64,000 bases of DNA from Ornithodoros turicata (Eukaryota > Arthropoda > Arachnida > Ixodida > Argasidae). The notes beneath the pieces were generated by a model. That model was not told the DNA's origin, did no database searches, and was given only the letters and a program-made list of their open reading frames with translations. A program made the translations under genes and the position numbers. The stretch spans positions 1,121,001-1,185,000 of the forward strand of contig NC_088201.1 of the NCBI RefSeq assembly GCF_037126465.1, written 5' to 3'. This document shows, one piece after another, positions 48,417 through 60,659 of the stretch; positions within the stretch are counted from its first letter, which is position 1, and each line of letters opens with the position of its first letter.

Positions 48417-51400
48417 CTAATGTGGAAGGTGCTGAATGACAGCAGTCGTGAAGTCCGTCGTGCTGGCGTATCCCCCAAGGTCCCTCGTGCGCACCTGCAC
48501 AGCGTAGAAGGATAGAAAATTACTACGCTTTTAATGCACACCGAGAAATGCATCAAATGCTATTAATGAAAGTAACATGTGGTGTTGTATTTCGTGGACA
48601 AATACGAACAAATTATTTACAAGACAATGTGTGAGAATGCCTCGTATCGAACAGTTCACAATGCATTGTATTCGAGCCAACGATACATAGAGCTTTAAGT
48701 GTTCAGGAAATAATGTTTTTCGGAGCTCGGGGAAAAGATTGGGGAAATAAATAAGCGTTCAAAAATCACGCAAAATGCAGGTTCATGCAAATATTGTTTC
48801 CTTGAGCTGAATTTGGCTTTACTCACAGTGTCCTGGATCCAGGAAAGGGCACTGAACGTCCAAAACCTTTGTTACTCCTCGTTATGTAAGCCAGTGTTCT
48901 CCTTCTATCAAAGTCTGCTAATGTATTCGATGCTTTTCCTCATCTTTATTTTTCTGAAGTATATGACTTTCTCACCTTTCAGGGTTTCGAGAATTTTCTC
49001 TGGTGGAACACGAATCAGTTCAGTTAGCGACACCGCGGCAAGTCGCGAGGGGCAAACTTGCAGATATTTTTGTTCCGAGCACTTAGTATTCCCTCGCAGT
49101 CAGTTTCAGAGGCGCATTTAAGCAGCATGTCACCCGATCGGAGCCATTTAATTTCCGTTACATTTTTTGACAGACACGTCACCGCCTTCCCGATAAACAA
49201 TGGCGACAGTTTCCCCCGAGTGGCACGGTTGCTTTTCCTCTCAGTGGTTGCTCTACTAGGGACAACATACTTGCCCTGAAAGGCATTCCAACGTCAGTAT
49301 TGAAACATCCGTCCAGAGCTGTTTACCGCCCTCGATCAAAGATTTGAAAGAATGTTTACCCATCAACTGTTTAGGTAAATAGGTATCCCACCTATACATA
49401 TGGGAAAGTTATGAGAGTGACGATAACCAGGCCTGACCAGGACATCCCCTCAGCACGGCATGATAACCGCTTGGGATCTGGGGGTGCTGCCTCAAGTACA
49501 ATATAAGTGCACTCAGAAATGTGCTTCTCTGGGCAATGTACGAGGAAGGCGCGAGATGAGATGTCCTACCTTTCCACTCTTGATGACTTTTTCGACAGCA
49601 TCTTTCAGAAGCGTGGCATAGTAGTGGAGATTGACGTGCCGCAGCATTTGGGCAGCACAGAGAAACATTGCTGTCGGGTTGGCAATATTCTTGCCCGTGG
49701 CTTCTCCAAATGTGTGCCTTGCACCCTGCAGATTCCGCAGCTTCACATGGAAGCCATTGTTTCATTATTTCGTACCAACCGGTTCATAGATGACGCAGTC
49801 GGAGCTATAGCTGGCACCTGGCACCACACCTGCTCCTCCGACCAGGCCAGAAGCAAGGTTGTCGATGATGTTCCCGTACAGGTTGGGCATCACCATCACA
49901 TCGAAGCGGTGTGGATTGGCCACCAACTGTGTGTCACACCGAGGGCTTCGTGTATACTAAATAATGCGATTAAGCTTCTCCTCACCTGCATGCATGTGTT
50001 GTCGATGATCATGGACTCAAACTCGATCTGAGGGTAGAGCTCCGATATCTCCTGGCAGCATCGCAAGAACAGTCCATCACCCAGCTTCATGATGTTGGCC
50101 TTGTGTACAACCGTCACCTTCTTACGGCCATGCTTAGTTGCGTAGTCAAACGCAAATTTCCCAATCTTGCGAGACTTTGTTTCCGTCACGATCTTCAAGC
50201 ATTCGATCACTCCGTGCACGCTCTGCAATCGTATTCCAAGTTACTCGGAGACAGCAAAATTTCATTCACATCACCAAGTTTTGTCTCCAATCGGTGGGAT
50301 GAAATATCGTGACACTCCCCCAAACCAACGCTATAACAATCCTAAAGATGTCCTCGGGATATCCCCAAATTTATTAGATAGGGTGGAACGATATACAGTA
50401 GGGAAAAGGCGCAGCTTTTTGCTTCAAAACTATGCAGGATATTGCGCATATTTTTAAGAAAGTAAATGAAATTAGTAAATGATTCTGCGTAGAAGATGTC
50501 CCGTGGGAGTGAGTTCCATTCCTCCATTGTTCTTGGGAAGAATGGGTATTTAAAGGTATCCACGTGGGTGACGAATGGGAATAAAGTGAGGAAGGGGGAT
50601 TTTAATAATACTGTAACAGGAGTGGGAACGCACAACACACGTACCGCTCGCGACACAGTTGTCCCAAATCGCTCGTCAGGACTTCTGCAGCCCGTATTTC
50701 CTATGGGCTACCACTCCAAGTTCGTGAAGGGCAGTGTGGTGAAGTCAGCATTAAGACCACACGTGCTCGGAAAGTCTACGGTTCCTCTCTGCAGGATATC
50801 CCCGTACGAAAATTCTTTATTTAGCCAAGCGTATTTTACTTTCCCCTAAAGCAACTACGGCAAGGCCTGAAAAAGTGGTCTATCAGTGTCCTTATAAACT
50901 GTCTAGGCTAATTCCTAAGGTCAACCGACCTAAGCAAGGCGAGGGCTGCCCATTGAGTCAGCACATAGGTGAGTGTACGAACCATATTGAGTCTGGCTCA
51001 CTCGACACAGCATTTCAGCTCGTGTCTTTCAAGAGGCAGCGGTCAAGTGGAGTCATTCCGCCCGCCATTCAAGGGAGATTATTGAGGCAACCTTCACTAA
51101 GCAACAATGAAGTCAGTCAACCATTTGGCAGTCTAGACTGGACGTCAGAGTCATTGTCAGTGTTTTCGGTGCCAGTAAACGCAGTCCTCTGTCCAGCCAT
51201 GTTTTCTTGACGTGTATCACCTTGTTACTTAACCAACACGCTCGGGAGTTTTATTTCTTTGTACTGCTGCGTTATATTGGAATCAATTGGTTGACTGCAT
51301 ATGCATATTATTGTTGGATACTATAATTTTCTCTATAATTGCACTATAATTTTCATTCCATGTCGCATTACTGTATTATGGAGTGTGATGGGGGTCAGGC

Positions 51401-54400
51401 CTCGTAGCTTTTTGTCTGTTCCTCCCACCAAGCCCTTGGTAAAAGATAAACATATGGTTTGCCATCTGCAAGCACAGACACACAGTCAGAAGAAACTTGT
51501 ATGCCCACATATGGGGATAAGCGCACCATGCAAACAAAACCGTCTGTGAACACAGTCTCAGAATGGGAAGAATGTAATGGCTGCGCTGTACTAAGTGAGT
51601 TCTTAATGACCCCCATTTGAGAATCACTCTTGGAAGTAGGGTTCCAAGTACAGAGACAGTTTCAATTATGCCTCATTTTAAGCCCTTTTCGGGCCTCTGA
51701 AAAGTGCTTTTTGCTCGCAGGTACAGTGACAAGGTTCACACAAACTGAAATTGGTTCAAGTAGATCACCATGTGAGGTGCGCCACCACCATCCATCTCCT
51801 AACTCGAGCTGCTGGACAACTTACTTTCCATACAGAATCCACAAATGTCATCATACAACTGTGGGAAGGCACATTTCATGAGGTCAAACTCCAAAGGGGA
51901 CCTCGAAAAATCTCTTCCGAATCTTTAAAGGGTGACATGCCTCATGTTCGAGAGCACTGTATTCTCCTTCAGTCTGTTCTCGGATGACGTAGAAGTCGAG
52001 GTTGTTGTGTCTGGTCTTGATCCCCGGCAGACTTCGCACGTGCACCACGTTGGCAAAAAGGTCCAGTTGGTTGCTGAGAAATGGCACAAACATCCTTTAC
52101 TCAATGAATGGGATGGGATGTTCATTCTAACTGACACTCGGGTCCCAGCAAAAACTATGCGTGTTTCTATGGGGGAAAATGCTCAATAATTCCAACATAT
52201 GAATACCCACGAGAGTGCCCTGCCCAACTCACGGGTAGACATCAGCTCGGAAGCGCCCGCTAGCATATCAGGGCACTAAAATGCAAAAACGAGTTCACTT
52301 CAAATTACGTTACACGCTACGTTAATTTCGTACTTGTTATCATAATTCTTAACTTTCGTTCCGTTACGGAGCTCCAATCAGAATTATACCTGACTCTTCC
52401 TTTCTTCGGTGCTGCACAGTGAAGGTAGTTTCAGCTCGTGCATCGGTGTTTTTAGTTCACGCCATGGAGCAGTCTCGGTGAAAAATATAGTGCGCGTTGC
52501 GAAGCGGACTGGTGTCGCTGTCCGCAGGACATGAACATAAACGTTATCAGTGGAACATTTGCGAGAACCGTTGTGAGCTACAATTAAGTGAATCGGTATT
52601 GAAAAATACTGCAGTGCGCATCATGAACACTACGATCGGACCCGTTCCCAATCCACATGCTTCTCCTGCTGTCTCATTGGATGTCACCAAGCTTTCCTTC
52701 CTGGGGATACCATCCGTTGCGTTTTTCTTCTACACAGTAGCGCTGTGTTAACTATTTTTTTCTTGCATTCCACTGATTGAAATATGAACTTTCATTTGAG
52801 AGCAAGCTGTTTTTGCATTTTAGTGCCCCTTTAAGCGTTAAATTTACTTCTAAGTCTATTTCTCATAAAACTGACACTTCTGCCAGAGGAACAAATCATC
52901 ATAATGGTGCGTGCAAGTGGGGAGAAAATGGTACTGCAAGTTCGTGCGTGCCCAAAAATACAGGGGCGTGGTTGCGGGTAGCTGATGAAACACATCACAG
53001 CTGACCTAGTGTTCCCATTTGTTCAATTTTTTTTTTTTCACGCGTTAATGGAGAATGAAATCTACATGCCATTCAAATGAGTAACGTGAAAGCCACACCA
53101 TTCGCTGTAAAACCTGTGTCTGATCAACAACAGGAGAATACTAGCAACCAGGTTGAGTACACGTACAGTGAGTGTAGAGTTGGAGCCTCACAGTAGTAAG
53201 CTCAGTTTAAAGTGTTTCTATGCGTTACATTTCACTGGTACGAATACAGAAGGCAATGTGCACACTACTCTGAAATACTTGCACGGATGCCATTTTTCCA
53301 ACCTATCTGCAAGAAATATGCAGAAGGTATAGCGGGAGAACCTAATCTTGTCGTGTTGTCTGTACTCCACTGAATAAAAGAGAGACGCAATCTGCTCAAT
53401 ACAACTGGTGCATTGAATGGAATTGCTTTTATGTTCCTCATTGTATAGCATGCAACTTTTATTGTTCACTTAATTCGACGTTAATAAAAAAAAGCATATG
53501 TCTTCCAATTTCAAAAATCACGAGGGCGAACGCTAGCACTTGGTCGGCTAGGATCCGTTTCAATAGACGAGTTCAGAAAATCCCAGAGTGCTTAGCGTCG
53601 CTTTGAGCTGTGGGAGTTTACTAATACGAAAGAAACGGGTGACATTGTCCACGACGTGTCAAGGTGAGCAAAAGCGAAGTGTGAAGGATCATTCTTCGTT
53701 CCCCCACCCAGCAAGCGCCCAGGATGCAATGCGTGCGCAAAGAGCACTGCAATTTTCTCAACTCGTCTATTGGCTGTCCACAACTACGCTCCCGTATTTC
53801 GGGGGGAACCCATTGGATGCGTTAAGTAGGTGCACGAGTGCTTCAGACTCGACTCACTTAACACGCCTCTCATTTGGGCGCATGGAAGTAGCGCCTGGAG
53901 ATTTTCCGTGACATACTTCCTGTTGAGCATTGGCAGGACGACCTCCCGAGTGTGGAAGCAAAATATACCCAATGCCCTCATTTGAGGAAACTGTTATCAT
54001 GCTTTTCTTTTAGTGACTTCTACACTGATATTGGAGCTGCCTTAATGGAGACATCTTTACAGTAAACAGCTCCTATGGCATCTCTTACAAATTCCCATTT
54101 GTTTTTCCATTTCATTCGCTGTTACAAGGAAAAGTCTTCAGGACCACAACTGTCTCTTCTAACGTTGCTGTAGGTTCAAACTAAGCCAATGTGTCTTCTG
54201 TCTGGTAGTGGCATCAGAGAGTGAAGGAAGGAGCGAAGGAGGGCGAGGAACAGGAAGTGGCATCAGTGAGCCAGCAGTGTAGTGCTCCAAAGTTGCTTCT
54301 CGCTGTTTAGTGACTGCTCCGCGTGTCTCATACTCCCGATTTGAGTGCCCAAAAGAGGGGCACCTACTTAACGCACCCATTCTTTCTGCCCATGCAACCA

Positions 54401-57125
54401 GGGACCATTTTTTCCGGTACGATGCCGCTTACACGTCGTCGGCAAAGCAAGCAAGTATCGCTGTTTTGAGTGGATCAAGACCCTTCCTGTTGACTACAAA
54501 GCCAACACAAAAGAAGCAAACTGCTTTGTCGATATTTGTGTTCGCAGGGTTCGGCTTAAAGGAACTGGAAAGTGAAATATGACCACTATGCTTCAAGATA
54601 GCATCATGTCCAACTTGGCTATGCAATTTGGAACGCTTCGAGAAACTCAAAGACTTTCGTAGAGGATACACATCACGTGGTATACAGGGCGTACAGGTGT
54701 ACCACATTTCAAGAGCAACTCTCGACAGGTTGGCTATTAACTGTTGTCCCCTGCAAAACCTGGCATCCAGGCGAGTTATACGAATGTTTGTGTCACGGAA
54801 TCAGACACTTTGCTTTCCCAGTCCATCTGCCCCATCGACGATCTCCAGCGAGCCATTGTGTCTCAGGGAGAGATTATAGCATCTTTTGTTCATCCTCTTT
54901 AGCTTCAGACTTCCACCCCCAAATGTTAATCCTTCCGCGTAAACTCGTCAAAGGGGCGATGACTGTTGACTTTTTCCACTCATATACCTGACTAGACACG
55001 GGCCACGATTTTAAAACCTACGAGTGCTAGCAAAGTGCAACCACCTGTTCAATGTATATGTGTTTGAGAAGAGTGTTATTCCTGACTGCAATTAACTAAA
55101 GTGGGACTGTCTCTACCGTGACGAAAGCACGCAAGTACAACCAGATGCTGTATGGGATGGCCCGTCTGATTGCAAATATAATACCCTCTAGAAGCCATTA
55201 GTAACGGAGGGGCACTGAAATCGAAAAGGTTGCTAACGAAGCAAACCCAGAAAAAGGGAAAAATAAACGAGAAAGATAACCTCGGGAAGAGCCCTACAAA
55301 ACCAAGTCGGAGGTTCCGTAGATTTTATTTCTAAGATTTAACTTAGTAGTCAGTACTATCCACCTTGTGTATGTTAGAGAAGTGAAGTGAAGTGCCCATC
55401 TGTGTTCGACGATCAAGACTTCGTCCACAAGCATCACCACTCACCCGAAGGAACCTCCGAAGACAACCACTGCACATCACCTAACAGATAAGACTTTGAT
55501 TTGTTGTCCGCCACTCGCAACTTTGGACATTTAATTTTTGCTGTCAACCGTAACCGTTATTAGAATCGTTTCATTAGTCACCCTGTTATTATTGATCGCT
55601 TATCGATACTAGGAACCTATGTGCAGAGTAAACTTGTTATTGTTACAGACACCTCGACTCTCCTCGTAGTTACTGTTGTGTCGCTCCCGAGCGCGTGTCT
55701 TTTGACCCGGGGACAATCCGCCCACTTCTTCTGTGTTTGCCGGAATGGTGATACATCGGACCCTGTGGCTGCATTTAGCTTTTGCCAGTGGAAGTAAGCC
55801 TAGCCCTCCCGATCTAGCGACGGAGGTGAAAGCCCACTTGGTGCGATCGCGAAGACGACCCAGTGAGATTGTGAGGCCATTATACGGCACACCTGGTTTC
55901 CGTGACAGTCTGCTTTACATTCTTGTATTCCGGGCTACACAAACCGTGAACCTTCGACTATGAAACACATACTGCACTCGTGACAACTGCCACGCCTAGA
56001 TAGCTCACCTAGTTGCTCGCGTTTTCAATAGATGGCGCATTTGGGAATCCGCAAGCTTTGCTTGGCGCAGCAATCTTGGATTCTGAATTGGATTGCTGAA
56101 AAAATGCTCAATGTATAGCAGAGCGTATCTGAAGCGTCCAAGTTACGAGCATTCAGAAAACCATGTACAGTTTCTACAGGTTTGCCATTCACTTTACAGT
56201 TCCTTTAACGTCGCAAATGACGTCAATTCAGTCCCAATATTTTCTGCTCAGAGATGCGTCGTAAATACGTATTCTGGAAAGAATTAACCGCTTCTATTTC
56301 CGCCATTCTATTCCTCCGCGAACATGTGGCCACGATGCATCTCCAACACAGCTAAGATGTGCCGCCGACGAACCCTCATTGGCTTCCTTTAGTTGCTGAG
56401 TTAGAGAGTCAGTGAGTTAGAGTTGAAGTTTCAACTAACGGGATTGTATTGTATGTTAGCATCCATAGTGCAGATAGCTTTTCAAGTTGACGAGGCACGT
56501 ACCGAATCTTCATGTTGAGGGTTTGCAGTTCTCCGGTGTGGGAAATGTCGGGAGAGGTGAGGATGCCCTTGAGAGCGATTCCATTTCGCTGCACGGACTC
56601 TATAGCCGTCTCCAAGGGTGCACTCATTGTGTGGTGAATCTCACTACGGAAAGCCAATGGGAACAATGGTCCGTTAAACTAAACTCGTGAGAGAATTTTA
56701 AGCATCCACTATAGATTTTTATCTCCAACCTTTTTGTTTCAGTTTCTAAATCAGGTGCAATGGTGTTCAGTAACAAAGTCACTCGTTGTTGACTGTTTGT
56801 TTGTTTGTTTCAAAGAAAAGGAGAAAGTGAGTCGATAGTGGGCTGATGTAAACAGCCAAGAAAAACCAATGCGGGAAAGCTGCTGTAAATGGGTGAGGAT
56901 GGCCCACTATAAGGGCCAAACAGCTTTCAGTTGGAAACATTAACTTGCTCTTCTCTACTTGCGGGTGAAAAAAGGAACGCACCTGAGGAATATTTCTTCA
57001 AACTCGATGGGAACGCTGATGGCACGGAAGACGTTCTTCACAGCATCTGCTAGCTCAGGCCCCACACCGTCTCCCGGAATGAGAGTACACTTTATCTTGG
57101 CCTGAGGCCGTGACACTGGCTCTTG
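48417..57125 (-). CDS. IDH3B: Isocitrate dehydrogenase [NAD], beta subunit, mitochondrial
   Basis: This is the non-catalytic beta subunit of the mitochondrial NAD-dependent isocitrate dehydrogenase of the TCA cycle. Seven exons in transcript order: 57125-56983, 56643-56503, 52073-51941, 50222-49986, 49926-49780, 49725-49570 and 48494-48417. They encode 344 residues with consistent phases. Family signatures include [83 protein letters not shown] and NIANPTAM; the end is [25 protein letters not shown] and the [16 protein letters not shown] stretch favour beta over alpha or gamma. Intron 3 has a GC donor, GAG|GCATGT; the nearby GT would break the frame. Intron 5 has an unusual donor, CCG|GTTGGT. 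The transit-peptide exon lies further upstream (candidate at 58384-58485). Confidence 0.92.
50223..51940. other. IDH3B intron 3
   Basis: A 1.7 kb GC-AG intron holding a LINE 3' fragment at its acceptor-proximal end (50430-50640). The remainder shows short frames without recognisable homology. Confidence 0.5.
50430..50640 (-). pseudogene. LINE reverse transcriptase C-terminal fragment
   Basis: The minus-strand frame reads [22 protein letters not shown], cut here at [13 protein letters not shown], the typical C-terminal tail of RT in several non-LTR families, and stops shortly after. It lacks everything upstream. Confidence 0.65.
52267..52833. mobile_element. TIR element with GGGCACTAAAATGC ends
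   Basis: Left GGGCACTAAAATGCAAAAA and right TTTTTGCATTTTAGTGCCC are inverted. The right side is followed by TTTAA, but no matching TTAA is seen at left, so that border is decayed or of another type. No coding capacity. Confidence 0.65.
53826..54367. mobile_element. TTAA-flanked element (copy B, uninterrupted)
   Basis: The ends GTAGGTGC and GCACCTAC are bordered by TTAA (53822-53825 and 54368-54371). It matches the interrupted copy A at 16502-20401 on both sides of its nested insertions, so it serves as the empty-site reference. Confidence 0.75.
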
Positions 57126-58383
57126 CTGCAACAAAATAACCTCCATGGAAAGGAGCCCACTGTCTGGATTCATTGGTAGTCACGCGCTCTGTGACAAACT
57201 GCACGAATAAACTGGCGGACAAAATGAATGAACAAGAAGCCTCAGTGTGGGTTACACAAACCACAAGAGCTGTTCAGTACAGTGGTGGATATGGGGGGAT
57301 TTCCCTCTCTCCACTATGCCCAAACCGAGGGTCTGGATCTGTGTATCCCATGCATCTCTCCCGTTTCGTGCTCGCCAGAACCACACTTGAGTTCAGGATA
57401 GTCTCCACTTGATTCACTTTTTAACCCAGGCAAGGAATTGTGTAGAATTGAGCCCTTTTTTTGACCCCAGGACCATAAAAGCACTGCACCTCTTTCATTG
57501 CTCTGAAATCCCGTGGAATTACGAGTAAAAATATTGCAATTCAACTTTGCAGCACGAGGTATGGTGTACATCTCCAACCAGAAGGGCTCAATCCCTTACA
57601 TCAACTGCCTATTCCTTAATCCAAGCATGCTTGTTTAAACTACAAATCACCCAACAACCATTTTAGGCAAAACTCCTCAGTGCCATACTTACCACAGCTT
57701 GCATCTGGCCCGCAGTAACCGCTAAGCATCTTTGAGGCGCCTGTCCAGTCTAGCGGTGCAAATACAGAAAATACGTACAGGGTGGGAGATGATTTCCGGA
57801 CACATTTCAAGACGCTATTAAGAATTATACAAAATAAGACTCGCAGTGCTGTAGTTCCAAGAAATGTTTTATTTGTGCTCACCCTCGATGTTGCAGAAAA
57901 TCCGAGCATTTTCAATGGGCTATACTGCCGTCGTTATAGGCTTACTCCCTCTCTGTTTCATGCTGCATCGGGTGTTAGAGTGCCACGTCCAGAACAGAAA
58001 CTCATGAGTCGCATGCTCCAGTACGCGCAGATCAATCTGTTCGCCCCAGTGTTTTACGGAAACACTAAGACTGTGTTGTGGTTGAGCAAACTTGAACGCC
58101 ATCTCAGCTGAGCCAAAATGCACAATTGGAGTCTCCTCGTGTAGTCCTCAAATGTTACGACAGACAACAAAGAAACAGTGGTACGAAAAATAAGGACAGC
58201 AGCGCATGAATGCACGAATCAGACGACGGTGTCATCTGCTAAGAGGAACGAGCAACATTGCAGATTTTCTAAGTAGCAAATAAAGTTAAAACTCAGGCGG
58301 GTTCGTGTGTCACACTGAGACCCAAACTGAGTCCTAAACCGATTTGCGTTGCCTACAAAAAGATGTCGTATGTACAAATTAAC
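57126..58383. other. Proposed IDH3B intron 1
   Basis: No host exon recognised. A plus-strand frame at 57782-58111 shares a block (GGGAGATGATTTCCGGACAC) with the minus strand near 60220-60240, so it is an unidentified repeated coding relic. Confidence 0.4.
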
Positions 58384-58485
58384 TTTCAAAGTTTCAGGTT
58401 CTCGTGAGAATGGCTGTCTGCTGTGGCGCAGTACAAAAGGAGCACCGTAGCAGGGGGATGTACTTGGACAACGACGGGTCTGCAC
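58384..58485 (-). CDS. Candidate IDH3B transit-peptide exon
   Basis: A minus-strand ATG at 58485-58483 opens a 34-codon stretch starting MQTRRCPSTSPCYGAPF, rich in Arg and Ser and without acidic residues for the first 28 positions, like a mitochondrial targeting peptide. A possible donor AAA|GTTAAT keeps phase 0 with IDH3B exon 57125-56983, giving 378 residues in total, near the family length. The donor is weak and an alternative exists at TTT|GTACTG. Confidence 0.4.
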
Positions 58486-58553
58486 CTATTACAGCTATAG
58501 CTCACTTTGATCAGAGGCGATACCGTCCTCCTGAGCTGGCTCCTTATATTCGA

Positions 58554-58561
58554 TGACGTCA
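58554..58561. promoter_or_regulatory. CRE palindrome TGACGTCA
   Basis: A full CREB/ATF-type site about 70 bp upstream of the candidate IDH3B start, with a TATAAGG-like word (minus strand) just inside it. It supports a promoter here, but a single 8 bp match is weak on its own. Confidence 0.4.
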
Positions 58562-60659
58562 CTCGGACAGTTTTAAGTGTTCCGTTTGTTATTGTGTTCT
58601 TTGGTGGTAGCCCAAAAGAGTGAAGCTGCCGTTGTCAACCAGTGAAGGAGCTGTTTTTTTTGTGTGTGTCTCCATAACATTCTGTGCCTCTGTTTCTTCT
58701 GCTTCCTTTTTGTTTCTTTCTCTTTGCCTTTGGGAACAGTGAGCCTCCATCACGACTAACCTTTCCCCTCCGTTTTTAGCATAATTAAACGTTAAACCAT
58801 TAATTTTTTAAAATTCCGCGTTAGCACCGCGAAGCAACTTTATCTATAAGCGGCGTACGGACATAGACAGATGGAAAGAGGACAGCAAGGAGGAATGAGG
58901 GACAGAGGGGTTAGTATTTGTCCTGGGCCGACATTCGTCTGGAAAGTCTGCCGGAAAACCCAGGGAAAACCTTATATACAGCACAGCCGGTGACTGGATT
59001 TGAACCCTCCCAGTCTCTGAGTGCCCATTGTCACCCAAGTGTATCCATTGTGTCTTTGTTTTACAGCAAGCAGACATACCGTTTCGTTGACCTTTCCTCT
59101 GTTTTTTTTTTTTTGTTCTAATAAATATCCCCCCGCCCCAATCCCAGTGTTCGTGAGACCCTGTACTGCGCTCGTGAGACCCTGAAGCATGGAAGATTTC
59201 TTTTTTTTTTATCTCTCCGTCTCTGTCTTTTTAGCTGAAGAACGGAAATCGGTTTGGGCAGCTCCAGTGTCCGTTTGGCGGCAGCGGCGGAGATGCGTCT
59301 TGGGGTGAAGCAGCCTTGCGGGGCAATGCCGGATGAGAGTGGGGCTGGTCAAGTTCAAATTTTTTTTCGCCGCTAAAACAAAAAGTGTTTCGATGAAACT
59401 TTGTAAAATAAGTGTTCAAGGGGCGTACTATTAAATGCAATTTGTCTCATATTTTTATCGGGACCACCTCAGTGTGCAATTGACGGCTGAATATCTGGTA
59501 AAAAGCAATATTTCCCAAATTCATGATTGTTTTTCTGCGTACTCTTCCATGTCTGCGCCTCTCCAAATATTTTTAATACGTTCTATGCCTCCTACACAAC
59601 AGCGCTAAACTGTTTAAATAGCCATGAAAAAAATGGCAGAGTTCCGTAAAAAAATCCAAAACTTCACGAAATTTTACAGTCTTTTCGGGGCATAAACTCT
59701 CGATAAAAAGTGTCGATCAACCTTCAACAACCTTCAACGGTCTTGGCCCGAAAGTATTATGCTTTGCTTTCCCTCGGGAGAAGTTTGGTTGGAATATGCG
59801 CAAAAGCTATTTTGTTATTTTTTTTTTTTTTGCCGGGTAGGTTACATATCAGATCGCGATCTTCAAGAGGCGGCCACGACTCAAAAAAAAAATTTTTTGC
59901 GGCAAAAATAAGCCGGTAGAGCATTGGCTGCATGCGAACAATCAAACACATTATATTTGAAAGAAATCGGGGATGGTCGAGCGCAATGTCTGGGACGTTT
60001 GGCATGGAAGGACCCAGCACTGAATAGGGGAGTAAACACACCAGTGCTTCTAGCTCACCGTAATGCATGGGCTCGGATTTTCTGCAGTTTGTAATTCCTA
60101 TCATACTGACGGGAGAACATTAAGGGCGAACTTAAATAAAACATTTGACACAACTACAGCACTGTGCCAATTTGCAATGTGATTATTCGTATGCCCAATT
60201 TTTAAAAACGTTTCGAAATGTGTCCAGAAATCTTCTCCCACATTGTATATTAGTTGAGTCTCGCAGCTTGACATACATACATACATGCTTCCCGTGTTGA
60301 AGCAAGAACTATTTAAACCCCAAGTATGTAACGATGACTTACCAGGGTGTACAATTTGCCAAAATTTCGTATCAGGGCACGATAACCCATCATGTTGGCG
60401 GTCCTGCAGCAGAACGCCAAGGTGCTCTGAAGGTGCATCGATTCTAACGCCACCACGACCACGCCACCATACAGTGATACAGAAACTAATGCAAAGAAAT
60501 CTCATCCAATTCAAGATAGTTCGCGGAATTAAAAATAAGGGAAAAACAACAAACCATGTCCAAATGTTTGATGTGCCAAAGAAAGTGCAATTTTTCTTGG
60601 CGATGCCAGCGTCCAGCGTGGTGATTCATGTCGGATTTGTCCAGTTTTAAGGAACGATT
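58562..60659. other. Intergenic region between IDH3B and TEX261 (divergent)
   Basis: No supported gene. T-rich tracts at 59101-59115 and 59817-59832. The minus strand around 60110-60245 carries the second copy of the unidentified coding relic seen at 57782. The TEX261 promoter should lie close to 60659. Confidence 0.4.

Larger units (their letters stand above)
52074..56502. other. IDH3B intron 2
   Basis: A 4.4 kb GT-AG intron. It holds a TIR element (52267-52833), a TTAA element (53826-54367) and, around 55260-55970, unassigned repeat-like sequence with a short plus-strand frame. No host exon seen. Confidence 0.45.

Noticed and set aside
51925..51945. IDH3B GC donor explained by a TTAA transposon end (CCTTTAA nearby)
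   Set aside because: The orientation is wrong: the element interior would have to be the conserved exon.
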